DNA from: Haematobia irritans | Taxonomy: Eukaryota > Arthropoda > Insecta > Diptera > Muscidae | Assembly: GCF_050003625.1 (NCBI RefSeq) | Contig: NC_134397.1 | Location: forward strand, 197,057,063-197,121,062 | Direction of reading: 5' to 3' | Length of the DNA stretch: 64,000 nt | In this document: positions 44,730-56,709 of the stretch, in pieces | Layout: every line of letters starts with the position of its first letter | How positions within the stretch are numbered: the first letter of the stretch is position 1 | Notes under the pieces: generated by a model | Seen by the model: only the letters and a program-made list of their open reading frames with translations | What the model was told of the DNA's origin: nothing | Databases searched by the model: none | Translations under genes and position numbers: made by a program

Positions 44730-45647
44730 TTACATTTTAAACATTCGGAAGCCAGTAAGGTCAAACTTGGCATACAGTTTTTTCCCTTCATTAAAATTCA
44801 TAGTAAAATTAAAATGAATCGGAGGTGTATAACGAGGAAAAAGATCATCTGTAATAGGTACTTTCGTTATATTGAACATAATATTCTGCGAAAAACAAAG
44901 AGAAACAACGTTGAAAAGTAAATTGCTCCAACGAAATTTAAATTTTTTAAGAAATATTTCATATACTAACCTCTTTAATAGGACACGTATAGGGTAAATT
45001 ACTAGATGCAGTAACTCTCTCCATTATTTCCTTTGCCAATGGTATTGAGAGGACACTAGTGAGTAGATCACACACTTTCACTCGAACGTCAAGAAACTTT
45101 ATGGATTTTTTTGCTTTCTCAGCACGAATGAAAAGCAGCGCAGAAGCATCTAGATTTGATGGCATTTGGCGTAGCAATTCAAACGTTACACTTACGTCAT
45201 AGCGATTTCGGCTCAACTTCTCAAAACTACAAATTAATTTTTTCAAAAGGTTTGGATGTCCATAGCAAGTAATGTTCTGTAGTTGCAAATCAAAATGACG
45301 ATCAGCAGCCTAAAACACACACACACAAAATAAATTATTTTTTGTTATATACAGTGAACAGAAAAAAAAGTTGTGCACCTCTGGGACATAAATTGTGAAA
45401 CAATATGGAAACTATAAATATTTATTTATTATACCATAAATTAAAGCTTGAGACCCGAGCTTTAATTTAAGGTATAATAAATAAATATTTATTTCATAGT
45501 TTCCATATCGTGCCACAATTTATGTCACATTGGAGTACCACTTTTTTTTTTGCTCACTGTATATTTATTTATTATATTATTATTTTTAACCTGAACTTTT
45601 GCCAAATACTCAAAAGCTATGAAAGCGAAAAGAATTTTATACAACAT
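44730..45647 (-). CDS. Secreted DUF1091/DM8-like protein, three exons
   Basis: The gene has exons at 45647-45591, 45309-44971 and 44885-44730 (57, 339 and 156 bp; both introns phase 0), giving 183 residues. Introns have GT..AG ends (CAG|GTTAAA ... TTTTAG; GAG|GTTAGT ... TTTCGCAG). Residues 1-19, MLYKILFAFIAFEYLAKVQ, form a signal peptide. The mature part has cysteines at 34, 46, 99 and 128. The C..L/F start, VSVTFELLRQ, VKVCDLL, SNLPYTCPIKE and a C-terminal KLYAKFDLTGFRMFKM fit the fly DUF1091 (DM8) pattern, small extracellular proteins distantly like MD-2 lipid-binding folds; function is unknown. Length agrees with the family (about 170-190). Family assignment is from memory of the pattern. 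No frameshifts or stops: probably functional. A possible TATA-like element is at about 45781-45792. Confidence 0.75.
45352..45559. mobile_element. Foldback MITE in intron 1 of the secreted-protein gene
   Basis: Ends CAGTGAACAGAAAAAAAAGT and, inverted, CAGTGAGCAAAAAAAAAAGT, with TA on both sides (45350-45351, 45560-45561). The whole 208 bp is a long imperfect palindrome with arms such as CACAATTTATGTCACA and TAATAAATAAATATTTAT around the centre TTAAAGCTTGAGACCCGAGC. It fills 74% of the 281-bp intron. The ends look like a Tc1-type element. Confidence 0.85.
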
Positions 45648-46370
45648 TTCTCCCTCAAATATGTTACTTCAATGGCATTCTAGTTGCTTCTTTGTCATCA
45701 TAATAATCTGCAAAAAAAACATATTAAATATAATACCTGATCTGATGATAAGCATTGGAATGAAAATTTATTTTAGACCATTTTAATATATACACGTAAA
45801 GAAAATTTGTCTATTCTCGGGAACGAAATTGTAAACATACGTTCTTTAAGAGGAAAAAATAAAAAATACAAGGCAATTTCTGCTCTGTGGAGTCGCTTCA
45901 AATTTGCTCGAGTTCGTGTGGATTTTTATCAACCTGGACACCAACTCCACCTGGACTCCTAGTTATGAACCTGCTTATAATTTTCCTATTTACGACAAAT
46001 AAAACAGGAAACGCAATGCCGGGAGATGGGTCAAAATATGGGTTGGCAAAATCCAATAAAATGTTTCAAGTTTCGGGTCAATCGGCTTTCATAGTATATA
46101 GCCAAGAAAAAAGCAGCCCATAAAGTCAAGCAGTTCTATTTATAGACCACATTGTTGGGCACACACAAGCCAATGTAAAGAAACTTAACCACTTACAAAC
46201 GATGTATCAAATACAACATTTGGACACGGAAATAACGCATTAATTCATTTTTTTTACGAAAACGCGCAAAATGTTTCTTAATTGAAACATCAATCCAGGA
46301 AAGAATAGACCTTGATATAAATGAAATTGGCTGTGATTTTGGAATAAAAACTAATTTGTATGCGCCTCAC
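45648..46370. other. Upstream region of the secreted-protein gene
   Basis: Low in dispersed repeats. An AG after a pyrimidine run (minus strand, TTTTTTTTGCAG at about 45704-45716) could be an acceptor of a 5' UTR intron. The open frame at 45887-46123 on the plus strand lacks an ATG start and any recognised domain, so I do not call it a gene. Confidence 0.4.
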
Positions 46371-46660
46371 TGTGGAACAGAGTATTATAAGTTAGTGCAT
46401 ATGTTTCCAACATATGCACCAACTTTGCCACAAGTATATCTTTTTGGGTCAGAATAGAACCCTATTGATTTTGAAGAAATCGTTTCAGTTTTAGATATAG
46501 CTCCAATACATATCTTTCACCCGATATACACCTATATGGCCCCAGAAACCAGAGTTTTGCTCTGGTTTGCTTTAAACTTTGTACAGGGAGTAGAATAAAC
46601 GTTCCGGATATGCGTGCCAGTTGTGGTTTAAATCGGTTCAATTTTTAACTGTTTTCTTTG
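46371..46660 (+). repeat. Family D fragment
   Basis: CACTGTGGAACAGAGTATTA, GTTAGTGCATATGTTTCCAA and TTAGATATAGCTCCAATACA as in 20448-21568; truncated after about one and a half modules. Confidence 0.65.
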
Positions 46661-46712
46661 CCGTTGACAAGTCTAAACATATACATGGTCGTCGAAATCA
46701 TATATATAATTT

Positions 46713-49013
46713 TTATACCCTCCACCATAGGATGGGGGTATATTAACTTTGTCATTCCGTTTGTAACACATCGAAATATTGCTCTAAGACCCCATAAAGT
46801 ATAAATATTCTGGGTCGTGGTGAAATTCTGAGCCGATCTGAGCATGTCCGTCTGTCCGTCCGTCTGTTGGAATCACGCTAACTTCCGAACGAAACAAACT
46901 ATCGACTTGAAACTTGGCACAAGTAGTTGTTATTGATGTAGGTCGGATGGTATTGCAAATGGGCCATATCGGTCTACTTTTACGTATATCCCCCATATAA
47001 ACGGACCCCCAAATTTGGTTTGCGATTGCTCTAAGAGAAGCAAATTTCATCCAATTCGGCTGAAATTTGGTACATGGTTTTAGTATATGGTCTCTAACCA
47101 CCATGCTAAAATTGGTTTATATCGGTCCACTTTTACGTATAGCCCCCATATAAACGGACCCCCAAATTTGGCTTGCCATTGCTCTAAGAGATGCAAATTT
47201 CATCCGATCCGGCTGAAATTTGGTACATGGTGTTAGTATATGGTCTCTAATAACCATGCAAAAATTGGTCTACATAGGCCCATAGTTATATATAGCCCCC
47301 ATATAAACCGATCCCCAGATTTGACTTCCGGAGCCTCTTAGAGGAGCAAAATTCATCCGATCCGGTTGAAATTTGGTACGTAGTGTTAGTATATGGTCTG
47401 TAATAACCACGCAAAAATTGGTCTACATAAGCCCATAATTATATATAGCCCCCATATAAACCGATCCCCAGATTTGACTTCCGGAGCCTCTTAGAGGAGC
47501 AAAATTCATCCGATCCGGTTGAAATTTGGTACGTAGTGTTAGTATATGGTCTCAAACAATCATGCCAAAATTGGTCCATATCGGTCCATAATTATATATA
47601 GCCCCCATATAAACCGATCCCCAGATTTGACTTCCGGAGCCTCTTAGAGGAGCAAAATTCATCCGATCCGGTTGAAATTTGGTACGTAGTGTTAGTATAT
47701 GGTCTGTAATAACCACGCAAAAATTGGTCTACATAAGCCCATAATTATATATAGCCCCCATATAAACCGATCCCCCGATTTGGCTTGCGGAGACTCTACG
47801 AGAACCAAATTTCATCCGATTCAGGTGAAATTTGGTACATGGTGTTGGTATATGGTCTCTAACAACCATGCAGAAATTGGTCCACATCGGTCCATAATTA
47901 TATATAGCCCCCATATAAACCGATCCCCCGATTTTGCTTGTGGAGCCTCTAAGAGAAGCACATTTCATCCGATCCGGCTGAAATTTGGTACATGAAGTTG
48001 GTGTATGATCTCTAATGACCATGCAAAAACTGGTCCATATCGGTCCATAATTATATATAGCCCCCATATAAGCTGATTCCAAGATTTGAACTCCGGAGCC
48101 TCTTAGAGGAGCAAAGTTCATCCGATACGGTTGAAATTTAGTACGTGGTGTTAGTATATGGTCTCTAACAACCACGCAAGAATTGGTCCATATCGGTCCA
48201 CAATTATATATAGCCCCCATATAAATCGATCCCCAGATTTGTCCTCCGGAGCCTCTTGAAGGAGCAAAATTCATCCGATCCGGTTGAAATTTGGAAGATG
48301 GTGTTAGAATGTGGTCTCTAAGTAACACGCAAGAATTGGTCCATATCGGTCCATAATTATATATAGCCCCCATATAAACCGTTCCCCAGATTTGATTCCG
48401 GAGCCTCTTGGAGGAGCAAAATTCATCCGATCCGGTTGAAATTTGCAACGTGGTGTTAGTATAAGGCCGCTAATAACCATGCCAAAATTGGTCCCTATCG
48501 GTCTATAGTTATATATAGCCGATCCCCAATCACAAAAAATTGGTCCATATCGGTTCATAATCATGGTTGCCACTCGAGCCAAAAATGTTATTTCTATAGA
48601 AAATTTTGTCAAAATTTTATTTCTATAGAAAATTTTGTCAAAATTTTATTTCAATAGAATTTTTTTCCAATTTTTTTTTTATAGAAAATTTTTTTCAAAT
48701 TTTATTTCTATAGAACATTTGTTCCAAATTTTATTTCTAAAGAAATTTTTTTTCCAAATTTTATTTCTATAGAAACTTTAAACTTAAATATATACGTATT
48801 TAATCAGCCTTTTTAGATTAATATATACCACGTATGGACTATGTGGTATATATTACGGTGTTAGGAAGTTTTAAGATACCTTGCCATTGGCAAGTGTTAC
48901 CGCAACCCAAGTAATTCTATTGTGGGTGACAGTCTTCAGTAGAAGTTTCTACGCAATCCTTGGTGGAGGGTACATAAGCTTCGGCCTGGCTGAACTTACG
49001 GCCGTATATACTT
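46713..49013 (-). repeat. Family A repeat, full length, eight phased modules
   Basis: The 3' end is TATACCCTCCACCATAGGAT at 46715, then TA core, GTCCGTCTGTCCGTCCGTCT, and modules. The G of TAGCCCCCAT falls at 47295, 47448, 47601, 47754, 47907, 48060, 48213 and 48366: seven intervals of exactly 153 bp. A GGTTGCCACTCGAGCC leader and a 29-bp minisatellite (48583-48780) follow, then the hairpin end GGCTGAACTTACGGCCGTAT and ACTTGTT at 49013. The long minus-strand open frame at 47729-48448 is a by-product of the 153-bp (51-codon) period. Confidence 0.92.
48583..48780. repeat. 29-bp minisatellite within family A
   Basis: About seven units of TTTATTTCTATAGAAAATTT + TGTCAAAAT, decaying toward T-rich variants (TTTTTTTCCAA) to the right. 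Confidence 0.85.
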
Positions 49014-49110
49014 GTTATTTATTTATTTATTTCGTCTAGTGAAAATATTCCTTACAGACTAATGCTTAATAATAAATTGTGTTTAACAAGTTCTTAAATT
49101 TATTAATATT
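49014..49110 (-). mobile_element. 3'-end remnant of a jockey-like retrotransposon
   Basis: (ATTT)n at 49017-49036 followed by TTCCTTACAGACTAATGC and AATAATAAATTG. On the minus strand this resembles the 3' end of the element at 50938-52163, which has CTGTAAGGATTTTG and a (TAAA)n tail. Only the last 80 bases or so remain. It lies exactly at the ACTTGTT end of a family A copy. Confidence 0.5.
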
Positions 49111-49745
49111 CAAAGAATACATAATTTTCGAGAAAATAACATCGTTGCTGTAAATCTATCTATGTACCATCTATGTTCACCGCCCATAGATAACATTTTT
49201 GGGGTGATCGCTTTCCTTCTCTAATTGTGAACGCCAAGAAGATTATAATCGAAGAGCAAAATAAAAATTCTTTTCCTTGCATAGTCTAAAATGTTATCCT
49301 CTTTGGAAGAAAACCCTGTTTTATAAAATTAAAAAAATAGTAGAAAATTTATTTTTGTTCCAATTGTTTTCATAGTTTTTCATTTGTGTTTATAATTTCG
49401 TAAAAGCAAACGTCAATTATTTGTACACGCTCGATTTCGTTTTATTTTCCACAATAAATACTATTTCGAAATTTACGCTGTGTTCTCATAAGATGTACAA
49501 ACGCAGACATACATATAACTGCAAAAAAATTAGAAAAAATAATAAAGAGCAAAAAATATATATATATATATTATATAAAAAATTGTATATAACATCATTC
49601 AAGTCACTTATGATAAATCAATTTTTGAAATTATTATATAACCTGTTATTGTTATTTATGGCTATAAGCCCCAAACATGTCTACAAAATAAAATGATCAC
49701 GAGAAAAAATGTAAATGGTATTTGCGATGATATGAATATGAAAGA
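49111..49745. other. Spacer with a MITE edge
   Basis: One edge of the GAGAAGGAATATGAT MITE (GGGGTGATCGCTTTCCTTCT) is at about 49200. A short TA run is at 49558-49572. No gene is evident. Confidence 0.4.
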
Positions 49746-49973
49746 AGTATATACGGCCGTAAGTTCGGCCAGGCTGAATCTTATGTACCCTCCACCATGG
49801 ATTGCGTAGAAATCAAATTACTTGGGGTAATACTCGAACCGATATGAACTGTTGCGTCGTAATTAGAGAACCAGAAGTGAAATATGAGAGTCGCAAGAAA
49901 AATCTGGGGATCGTTTTATATGGGGGCTATATACAATTATGGACATATATATGGACCAATTTTAGCGTGAATG

Positions 49974-50326
49974 GGAGCCACCGTGGTGCAATGGTATGGC
50001 GGGTAGCATATCCGCCTTGCATTCATAGAGTCACGGGTTCAAACCCAGTTTCGTCCAAACACCAAAAAGTTTTTCAGCGATGGATTATGCCACCTTAGTA
50101 ATGCTGGTGACATTTCTGAGTATTTCAAAGCTTCTCTACGAGTAAGTGGTTTCACTGCAATGTGGAGCGCCGTTCAGACTCGGCTATAAAAAGGAGGTCC
50201 CTTGTCATTGAGCGAGCAGCACTCAGTGCTAAGAGAGAAGCTCACCACTGTGGTATCACAATGGACTGAATAGTCTAAGTGAGCCTGAAATATCAGGCTG
50301 CCACTATACCTAACCTAACCTAACCT
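49974..50326 (+). mobile_element. tRNA-derived SINE, complete, 353 bp
   Basis: It begins GGGAGCCACCGTGGTGCAAT (A-box-like TGGTGCAATGG) with B-box-like GGGTTCAAACCCAG at about 50035, has a long tRNA-unrelated body (CATTTCTGAGTATTTC; GGAGGTCCCTTGTCATTGAG) and ends in CCTAACCTAACCTAACCT. An exact 10-bp target duplication AGCGTGAATG flanks it (49964-49973 and 50327-50336). It needs the machinery of a LINE partner; the ending in CCTAA repeats, not poly(A), is notable. Confidence 0.93.
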
Positions 50327-50780
50327 AGCGTGAATGTTAAAGACCATATACTAACACCACGCACCATATTTCAACCGGATCGGATGAAATTTGCTCCTCC
50401 AAGAGGATCCGCAAACAAAATCTGCGGATCGATGTATATGGGGGCTATATACAATTATGGACATATATGGACCACATTTAGCGTGAATGTTAGATACCAT
50501 ATACTAACACCACGCACCAAATTTTAACCGGATCGAATGAGATTTGCTTCCCTAACAGGCTCCGCAAGCCAAATCTATGGGTCCGGTTATATGGGAGCTA
50601 TACGTAAAAGTGATCCGATATGGCTCATTTGCAATACCATCCGACCTACATCAATAAGAACTACTTGTGCCAAGTTTCAAGTAGATAGCTTGTTTCTTTC
50701 GGAAGTTAGCGTGATTTCCACAGACGGACGGACAGCCGGACGGACATCGCTAGATCTACTCAGAATTTTACCACGACCCA

Positions 50781-52163
<1,383 letters not shown>

Positions 52164-52272
52164 AAATATATACTTTATTGGGTCTTAGAGCAATATTTCG
52201 ATGTGTTACAAACGGAATGACAAAGTTAATATACCCCCCTATCCTATGGTGGAGGGTATAAAAAATATGAAT

Positions 52273-52466
52273 GAATACTTTAGTGGATAATTAGCTAAAT
52301 GAACTTAGGTTCATCAATGGGCTATGGACGAAAGGAGAAGAGGAGGATCACCTTTCAATGGTAGACGAGAACTTAGGCTCCGATATGGTACTATTGATTC
52401 ATAGGGTGAGAAATCACTTCGATCCGGAGCTCAAGCTCTTTTGATAATCTAAAAGCTCTTTTGATA
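52273..52466. other. Spacer between the tandem copies
   Basis: 194 bp without counterpart after copy 2. It contains AAAAGCTCTTTTGATAA at about 52450 and a direct repeat AGCTCTTTTGATAA. No gene. Confidence 0.4.
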
Positions 52467-53004
52467 ACCAAAAAGTTTTTCAGCGATGGATTATCCCACC
52501 TCAGTAATGCTGGTGACATTTCTGAGTATTTCAAAGCTTCTCTACGAGTAAGTGGTTTCACTGCAATGTGGAGCGCCGTTCAGACTCGGCTATAAAAAGG
52601 AGGTCCCTTGTCATTGAGCGGGCAGCACTCAGTGCTAAGAGAGAAGCTCACCACTGTGGTATCACAATCAGGGTTGGCCTGTCACAAACTGTGACTTTTG
52701 CGACATACATTTGCGACGGTATAATACGTATGTCGCAAAAGTCGTAAACCTACTGTAGAAAACCTAATTTTGAATAGAAGAAATCCTCACAGCATTCGCT
52801 GTGAGTTTCTGCAGAAATTTGTGAAAGTTTTTCCACTGTCAAGCCTATTTTCTTAGGTGGTATCGAAATTCCCGTTGGCGAGTGTGCAAAATACCTTGGG
52901 GGTTATATTGGACAGGGGACTGAACTTAACCCATATTCTCATAGCGTCGTCATATGACGACAGAAACATTGGCATGTTCAATGCACCAGTGTACCGTTAT
53001 CGCT

Positions 53005-53320
53005 GCACAGAAAAAAATAAAAAAAGACAGAAAAAAATTTCACGAAAAATTTTCCAATTAAAATTTTAATTGAGTTTTAAAAAATATTCAATTAAAAATT
53101 TAATTGAATCAACAAATTTTTTAATTGAAACAAAAATCAATCACGAAAATTAATAGTATCAATTAATTTTTTAATTGGATCAATTAATTTTTTAATTGAC
53201 CTTCAATTAATTTTTTAATTGATACTATCATTTCTGTGATAAAAGACATTTCAATTAAAAATTAATTGGACCAATTAATTTCGTGATTGAATCAGAAAAT
53301 GTTTTTTTTTGTGTGAACTT
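53005..53320. mobile_element. AT-rich AATTAATTG MITE, best-preserved copy
   Basis: The left edge CACAGAAAAAAATAAAAAAA mirrors the right edge TTTTTTTTGTGTGAAC. The body consists of AATTAATTTTTTAATTG blocks in both orientations with CAATCACGAAAATTAATAG, so it folds along its length. Relatives at 1620, 6655, 16065 and 28039. Confidence 0.65.
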
Positions 53321-53376
53321 ATTATCATATGACGACACCCATTTTCCGGAAACCTGAACCCGATATGACAATTTTT

Positions 53377-55068
53377 ATACCCTCCACCATAGGATGGGGG
53401 TATATTAACTTTGTCATTCCGTTTGTAACACATCGAAATATTGCTCTTAGACCCCATAAAGTATATATATTCTGGGTCGTGGTGAAATTCTGAGTCGATC
53501 TGAGCATGTCCGTCCGTCCGTCCGTCCGTCTGTTGAATTCACGCTAACATCCGAACGAAACAAGCTATCGACTTGAAACTTGGCACAAGTAGTTGTTATT
53601 GATGTAGGTCGGATGGTATTCCAAATGGGCCATATCGGTCCACTTTTACGTATAGCCCCTCTAACAACCATGCAAAAATTGGTCCATATCGGTCCACTTT
53701 TACGTATAGCCCCCATATAAACGGACCCCCAAATTTGGCTTGCGATTGCTCTTTTCATCCGATCAGGCTGACAGTTGGTACATGGTGTTGGTATATGGTC
53801 TCTAACAACCATGCAAAAATTGGTCCATATCGGTCCACTTTAACGTATAGCCCCCATATAAACGGACCCCCAAATTTGGCTTGCGATTGCTTGCGAGAAG
53901 CAAATTGCATCCGATCCAGCTGAAATTTGGTACATGGTGTTAGTATATGGTCTCTAACAACCATGCAAAAAAAGGTCCACATCGACCCATAATTATATAT
54001 GGCCCCCATATAAGCCGATCCCCAGATTTGACCTCCGGAGCCTCTTAGGAGAACAAAATTCGTCCGATCCGGTTGAAATTTGGTACGTGGTGTTAGTATA
54101 TGGTCTCTAACAACCACGCAAGAATTGGTCCATATCGGTCCATAATTATATATAGCCCCCATATAAATCGATCCCCAGATTTGTCCTCCGGAGCCACTTG
54201 GAGGAGCAAAATTTATCCGATCCGGTTGAAATTTGGAACATGGTGTTAGAATGTAGTCTCTAACAAACACGAAAGAATTGGTCTATATCGGTCCATAATT
54301 ATATATAGCCCCCATATAAATCGATCCCCAGATTTGTCCTCCGAAGCCTCTTGGAGGATCAAAATTTATCCAATCCGGTTGAAATTTACAACGTGCTGTT
54401 AGTATAAGGACGCTAATAACCATGCCAAAATTAGTCCATATCGGTCTGTAGTTATATATAGCCGATCCCCAATCACACAAAAATTGGTCCATATCGGTTC
54501 ATAATCATGGTTGCCACTCAAGCCAAAAATAATCTACCAAAATTTTATTTTTATAGAAAACATTGTCAAAATGTTATTTCTACAGAAAATTTTGTCAACA
54601 TTTTATTTCTATAGAAAATTTTGTCAAAATTTTATTTCTATAGAAAATTTTGACAACATTTTATTTCTATAGAAAATTTTGTCAAAATTTTATTTCTATA
54701 GAAAATTTTTTCCAAATTTTATTTCTATAGAAAATTTTGTCAAAATTTTATTTCTATAGAAAATTTTTTCCAAATTTTATTTCTATAGAAAATTTTGTCA
54801 AAATTTTACTTCTATATAAAATGTTGTCAAAATTTTATTTTGTCAAAATTTTATTTCTATAGAAACTTTAAATTTAATTATATACGTATTTAATCGGCCT
54901 TTTTAGTTTAATATATACCACGTATGGACTATGTGGTACATATATATTATGGTGTTAGGAAGTTTTAAGATACCTTGCCATCGGCTTCAGTAGAAGTTTC
55001 TAAGCAATCCATGGTGGAGGGTACATAAGCTTCGGCCTGGCCGAACTTACGGCCGTATATACTTGTTT
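53377..55068 (-). repeat. Family A repeat inside hAT 6
   Basis: From TATACCCTCCACCATAGGAT (53378) with the (GTCC)n tract at 53508-53530, through modules, the GGTTGCCACTCAAGCC leader and a minisatellite (54530-54870), to the hairpin end GGCCGAACTTACGGCCGTAT and ACTTGTT at 55068. Organised as 46713-49013. One module is partly duplicated around 53640-53720. Confidence 0.9.
54530..54870. repeat. 29-bp minisatellite within family A
   Basis: About eleven units (TTTATTTCTATAGAAAATTT + TGTCAAAAT), with a TTTTTCCAAATTT variant alternating with the standard unit, which points to duplication of two-unit blocks. Confidence 0.85.
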
Positions 55069-56069
55069 TTTTTTTCATATATATACTAAAGGTAGCCTAT
55101 ACATGCTGTGAACAAACATTATTATAATCGGATGATTATTTTATAACTCGGGAGAATACGGGTTAAAGCTAAGAAAGGACAAGAAAATCCACGGTTACCC
55201 TGGACTCGTGCAAAAGGCAATAGGGAAAATGTGGGGACTAAAACCTTCTCTTCGCACATACCATCGTCTTGGATATCATCGAATTTGCTGCCTAGCTGAC
55301 GCGACTAAACTATTTTGAGTTTGCGACTTTTGTTACTTTTTCTACATTTACGGCAAGTATGTGACGTTTACAACTTTGCGACAGTCGCAAACCTAAAACA
55401 GTTTGATACAGACCATCTCTGATCACAATGGACTGAATAGTCTAAGTGAGCCTGAAATATCAGGCTGCCACTATACCTAACATAACCTAACCTAGCGTGA
55501 ATGTTAAAGACCATATACTAACACCACGCACCATATTTCAACCGGATCGAATGAAATTTGCTCCTCCAAGAGGATTCGCAAACAAAATCTGGGGATCTAT
55601 GTATATGGGGGCTATATACAATTATGGACATATATGGACCAAATTTAGCGTGAATGTTAGATACCTTATACTAACACCACGCACCAAATTTTAATCGGAT
55701 CGAATGAGATTTGCTTCCCTAAGAGGCTCCGCAAGCCAAATCTGTGGGTCCGGTTATATGGGGGCTATACGTAAAAGTGATCCGATATGGCCCATATGCA
55801 ATACCATCCGACCTACATCAATAACAACTACTTGTGCCAAGTTTCAAGTAGATAGCTTGTTTCTTTCGGAAGTTAGCGTGATTTCCACAGACGGATGGAC
55901 AGCCGGAAGGACAGCCGGACGGACATCGCTAGATCGACTCAAAATTTCACCACGACCCAGAATATATATACTTTATGGGGTCTTGGAGCACTATTTCGAT
56001 GTGTTACAAACGGAATGACAAAGTTAATAAACCCCCTATCCTATGGTGGAGGGTATAAAAAATATGAAT

Positions 56070-56709
56070 ATGAAGAGAAACCCTCCTCGCTGCAAAAGTG
56101 TTAAAAAATTGCATAGTCACGAAAAACAGGTAAAATGTGGTGTCACATTTTATCATTTAAAAACATATGTTTTTCTCTTTTATTAAAAAAAGAGTTGACG
56201 TCAATTTTTTGTAATCTTCAAAATTCTCGAACTAGTTTTATGTTAGATATAGTGACAGCCGATAACTTAGATCAATCAGTCCATTGTGACACCGCAGTTG
56301 TGAACTTCTCGCTCATCAGTGATTGCTACCCTCTGCTATATTTAGCTCACAAGCGAGCGAGTCCGAACGGCCTTTCTCACTGCGGTGAAACCACTTAGAG
56401 AAGGTTTAAAGCCAAATGTGGGAGTGATCCAATGATCCCTTGTATGCACGGGCAGGCACCATTTGATGGTGCATAAGGTGGCTGATATATAATACAATAA
56501 CGTAAAGTGCTATAGTTTCTAATTTGTTGTTTTTTATCTTATTTTTCAGAAGCAAAAAATGTCGAAAACAACATCAAATTATATAATCAGTTTGGGCTTG
56601 TTTGAATTATCTATTTTTGGCATGAATTATGGCTTTCAAATGGACTACATATTTTTTCATATTCATTTTGATATCTTTTAGTGCCAACCTTACTCTCCAA
56701 AATTCCTTA
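56070..56709. other. Spacer with a decayed SINE (56255-56470)
   Basis: The SINE relic on the minus strand keeps TCAGTCCATTGTGACACCGC, TGGCTACC-like body, CGAGTCCGAACGGCCTTTCT, CACTGCGGTGAAACCACTTA and CTTGTATGCACGGGCAGGC. The remainder is unassigned. Confidence 0.5.

Larger units (their letters stand above)
52669..55421. mobile_element. hAT-type element 6 splitting a SINE
   Basis: Ends CAGGGTTGGCCTGTCACAAA and, inverted, CAGAGATGGTCTGTATCAAA, flanked by an exact 8-bp duplication ATCACAAT (52661-52668, 55422-55429). Removing it restores the SINE. Subterminal TTGCGAC / GTCGCAA words recur. The right 200 bp match the element at 34704. No transposase remains; the interior is filled by an AT-rich MITE (53005-53320) and a family A repeat (53377-55068). 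55069-55300 has no named feature. Confidence 0.92.
52467..56069 (+). repeat. Tandem duplication, copy 2
   Basis: It consists of 52467-52668 (SINE body) and, after the hAT at 52669-55421, 55422-55493 (SINE tail), the AGCGTGAATG duplicate at 55494-55503 and family A to 56069. About 0.84 kb without the insert. It differs from copy 1 at scattered positions (GGATCCGC against GGATTCGC; CTGCGGATCGATG against CTGGGGATCTATG) and has one extra ACAGCCGGAAGG in the GTCY tract. Confidence 0.8.

Noticed and set aside
45887..46123. Small secreted protein on the plus strand
   Set aside because: The frame has no ATG at its start, no conserved motif, and opposes the upstream region of the minus-strand gene.
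47729..48448. 239-codon open frame as a gene
   Set aside because: It coincides exactly with the 153-bp family A modules; the frame stays open because 153 is divisible by 3 and similar frames occur in every copy.
53755..54270. 171-codon open frame on the minus strand
   Set aside because: It is the same family A module translation (GAIYNYGP-type), not an independent gene.
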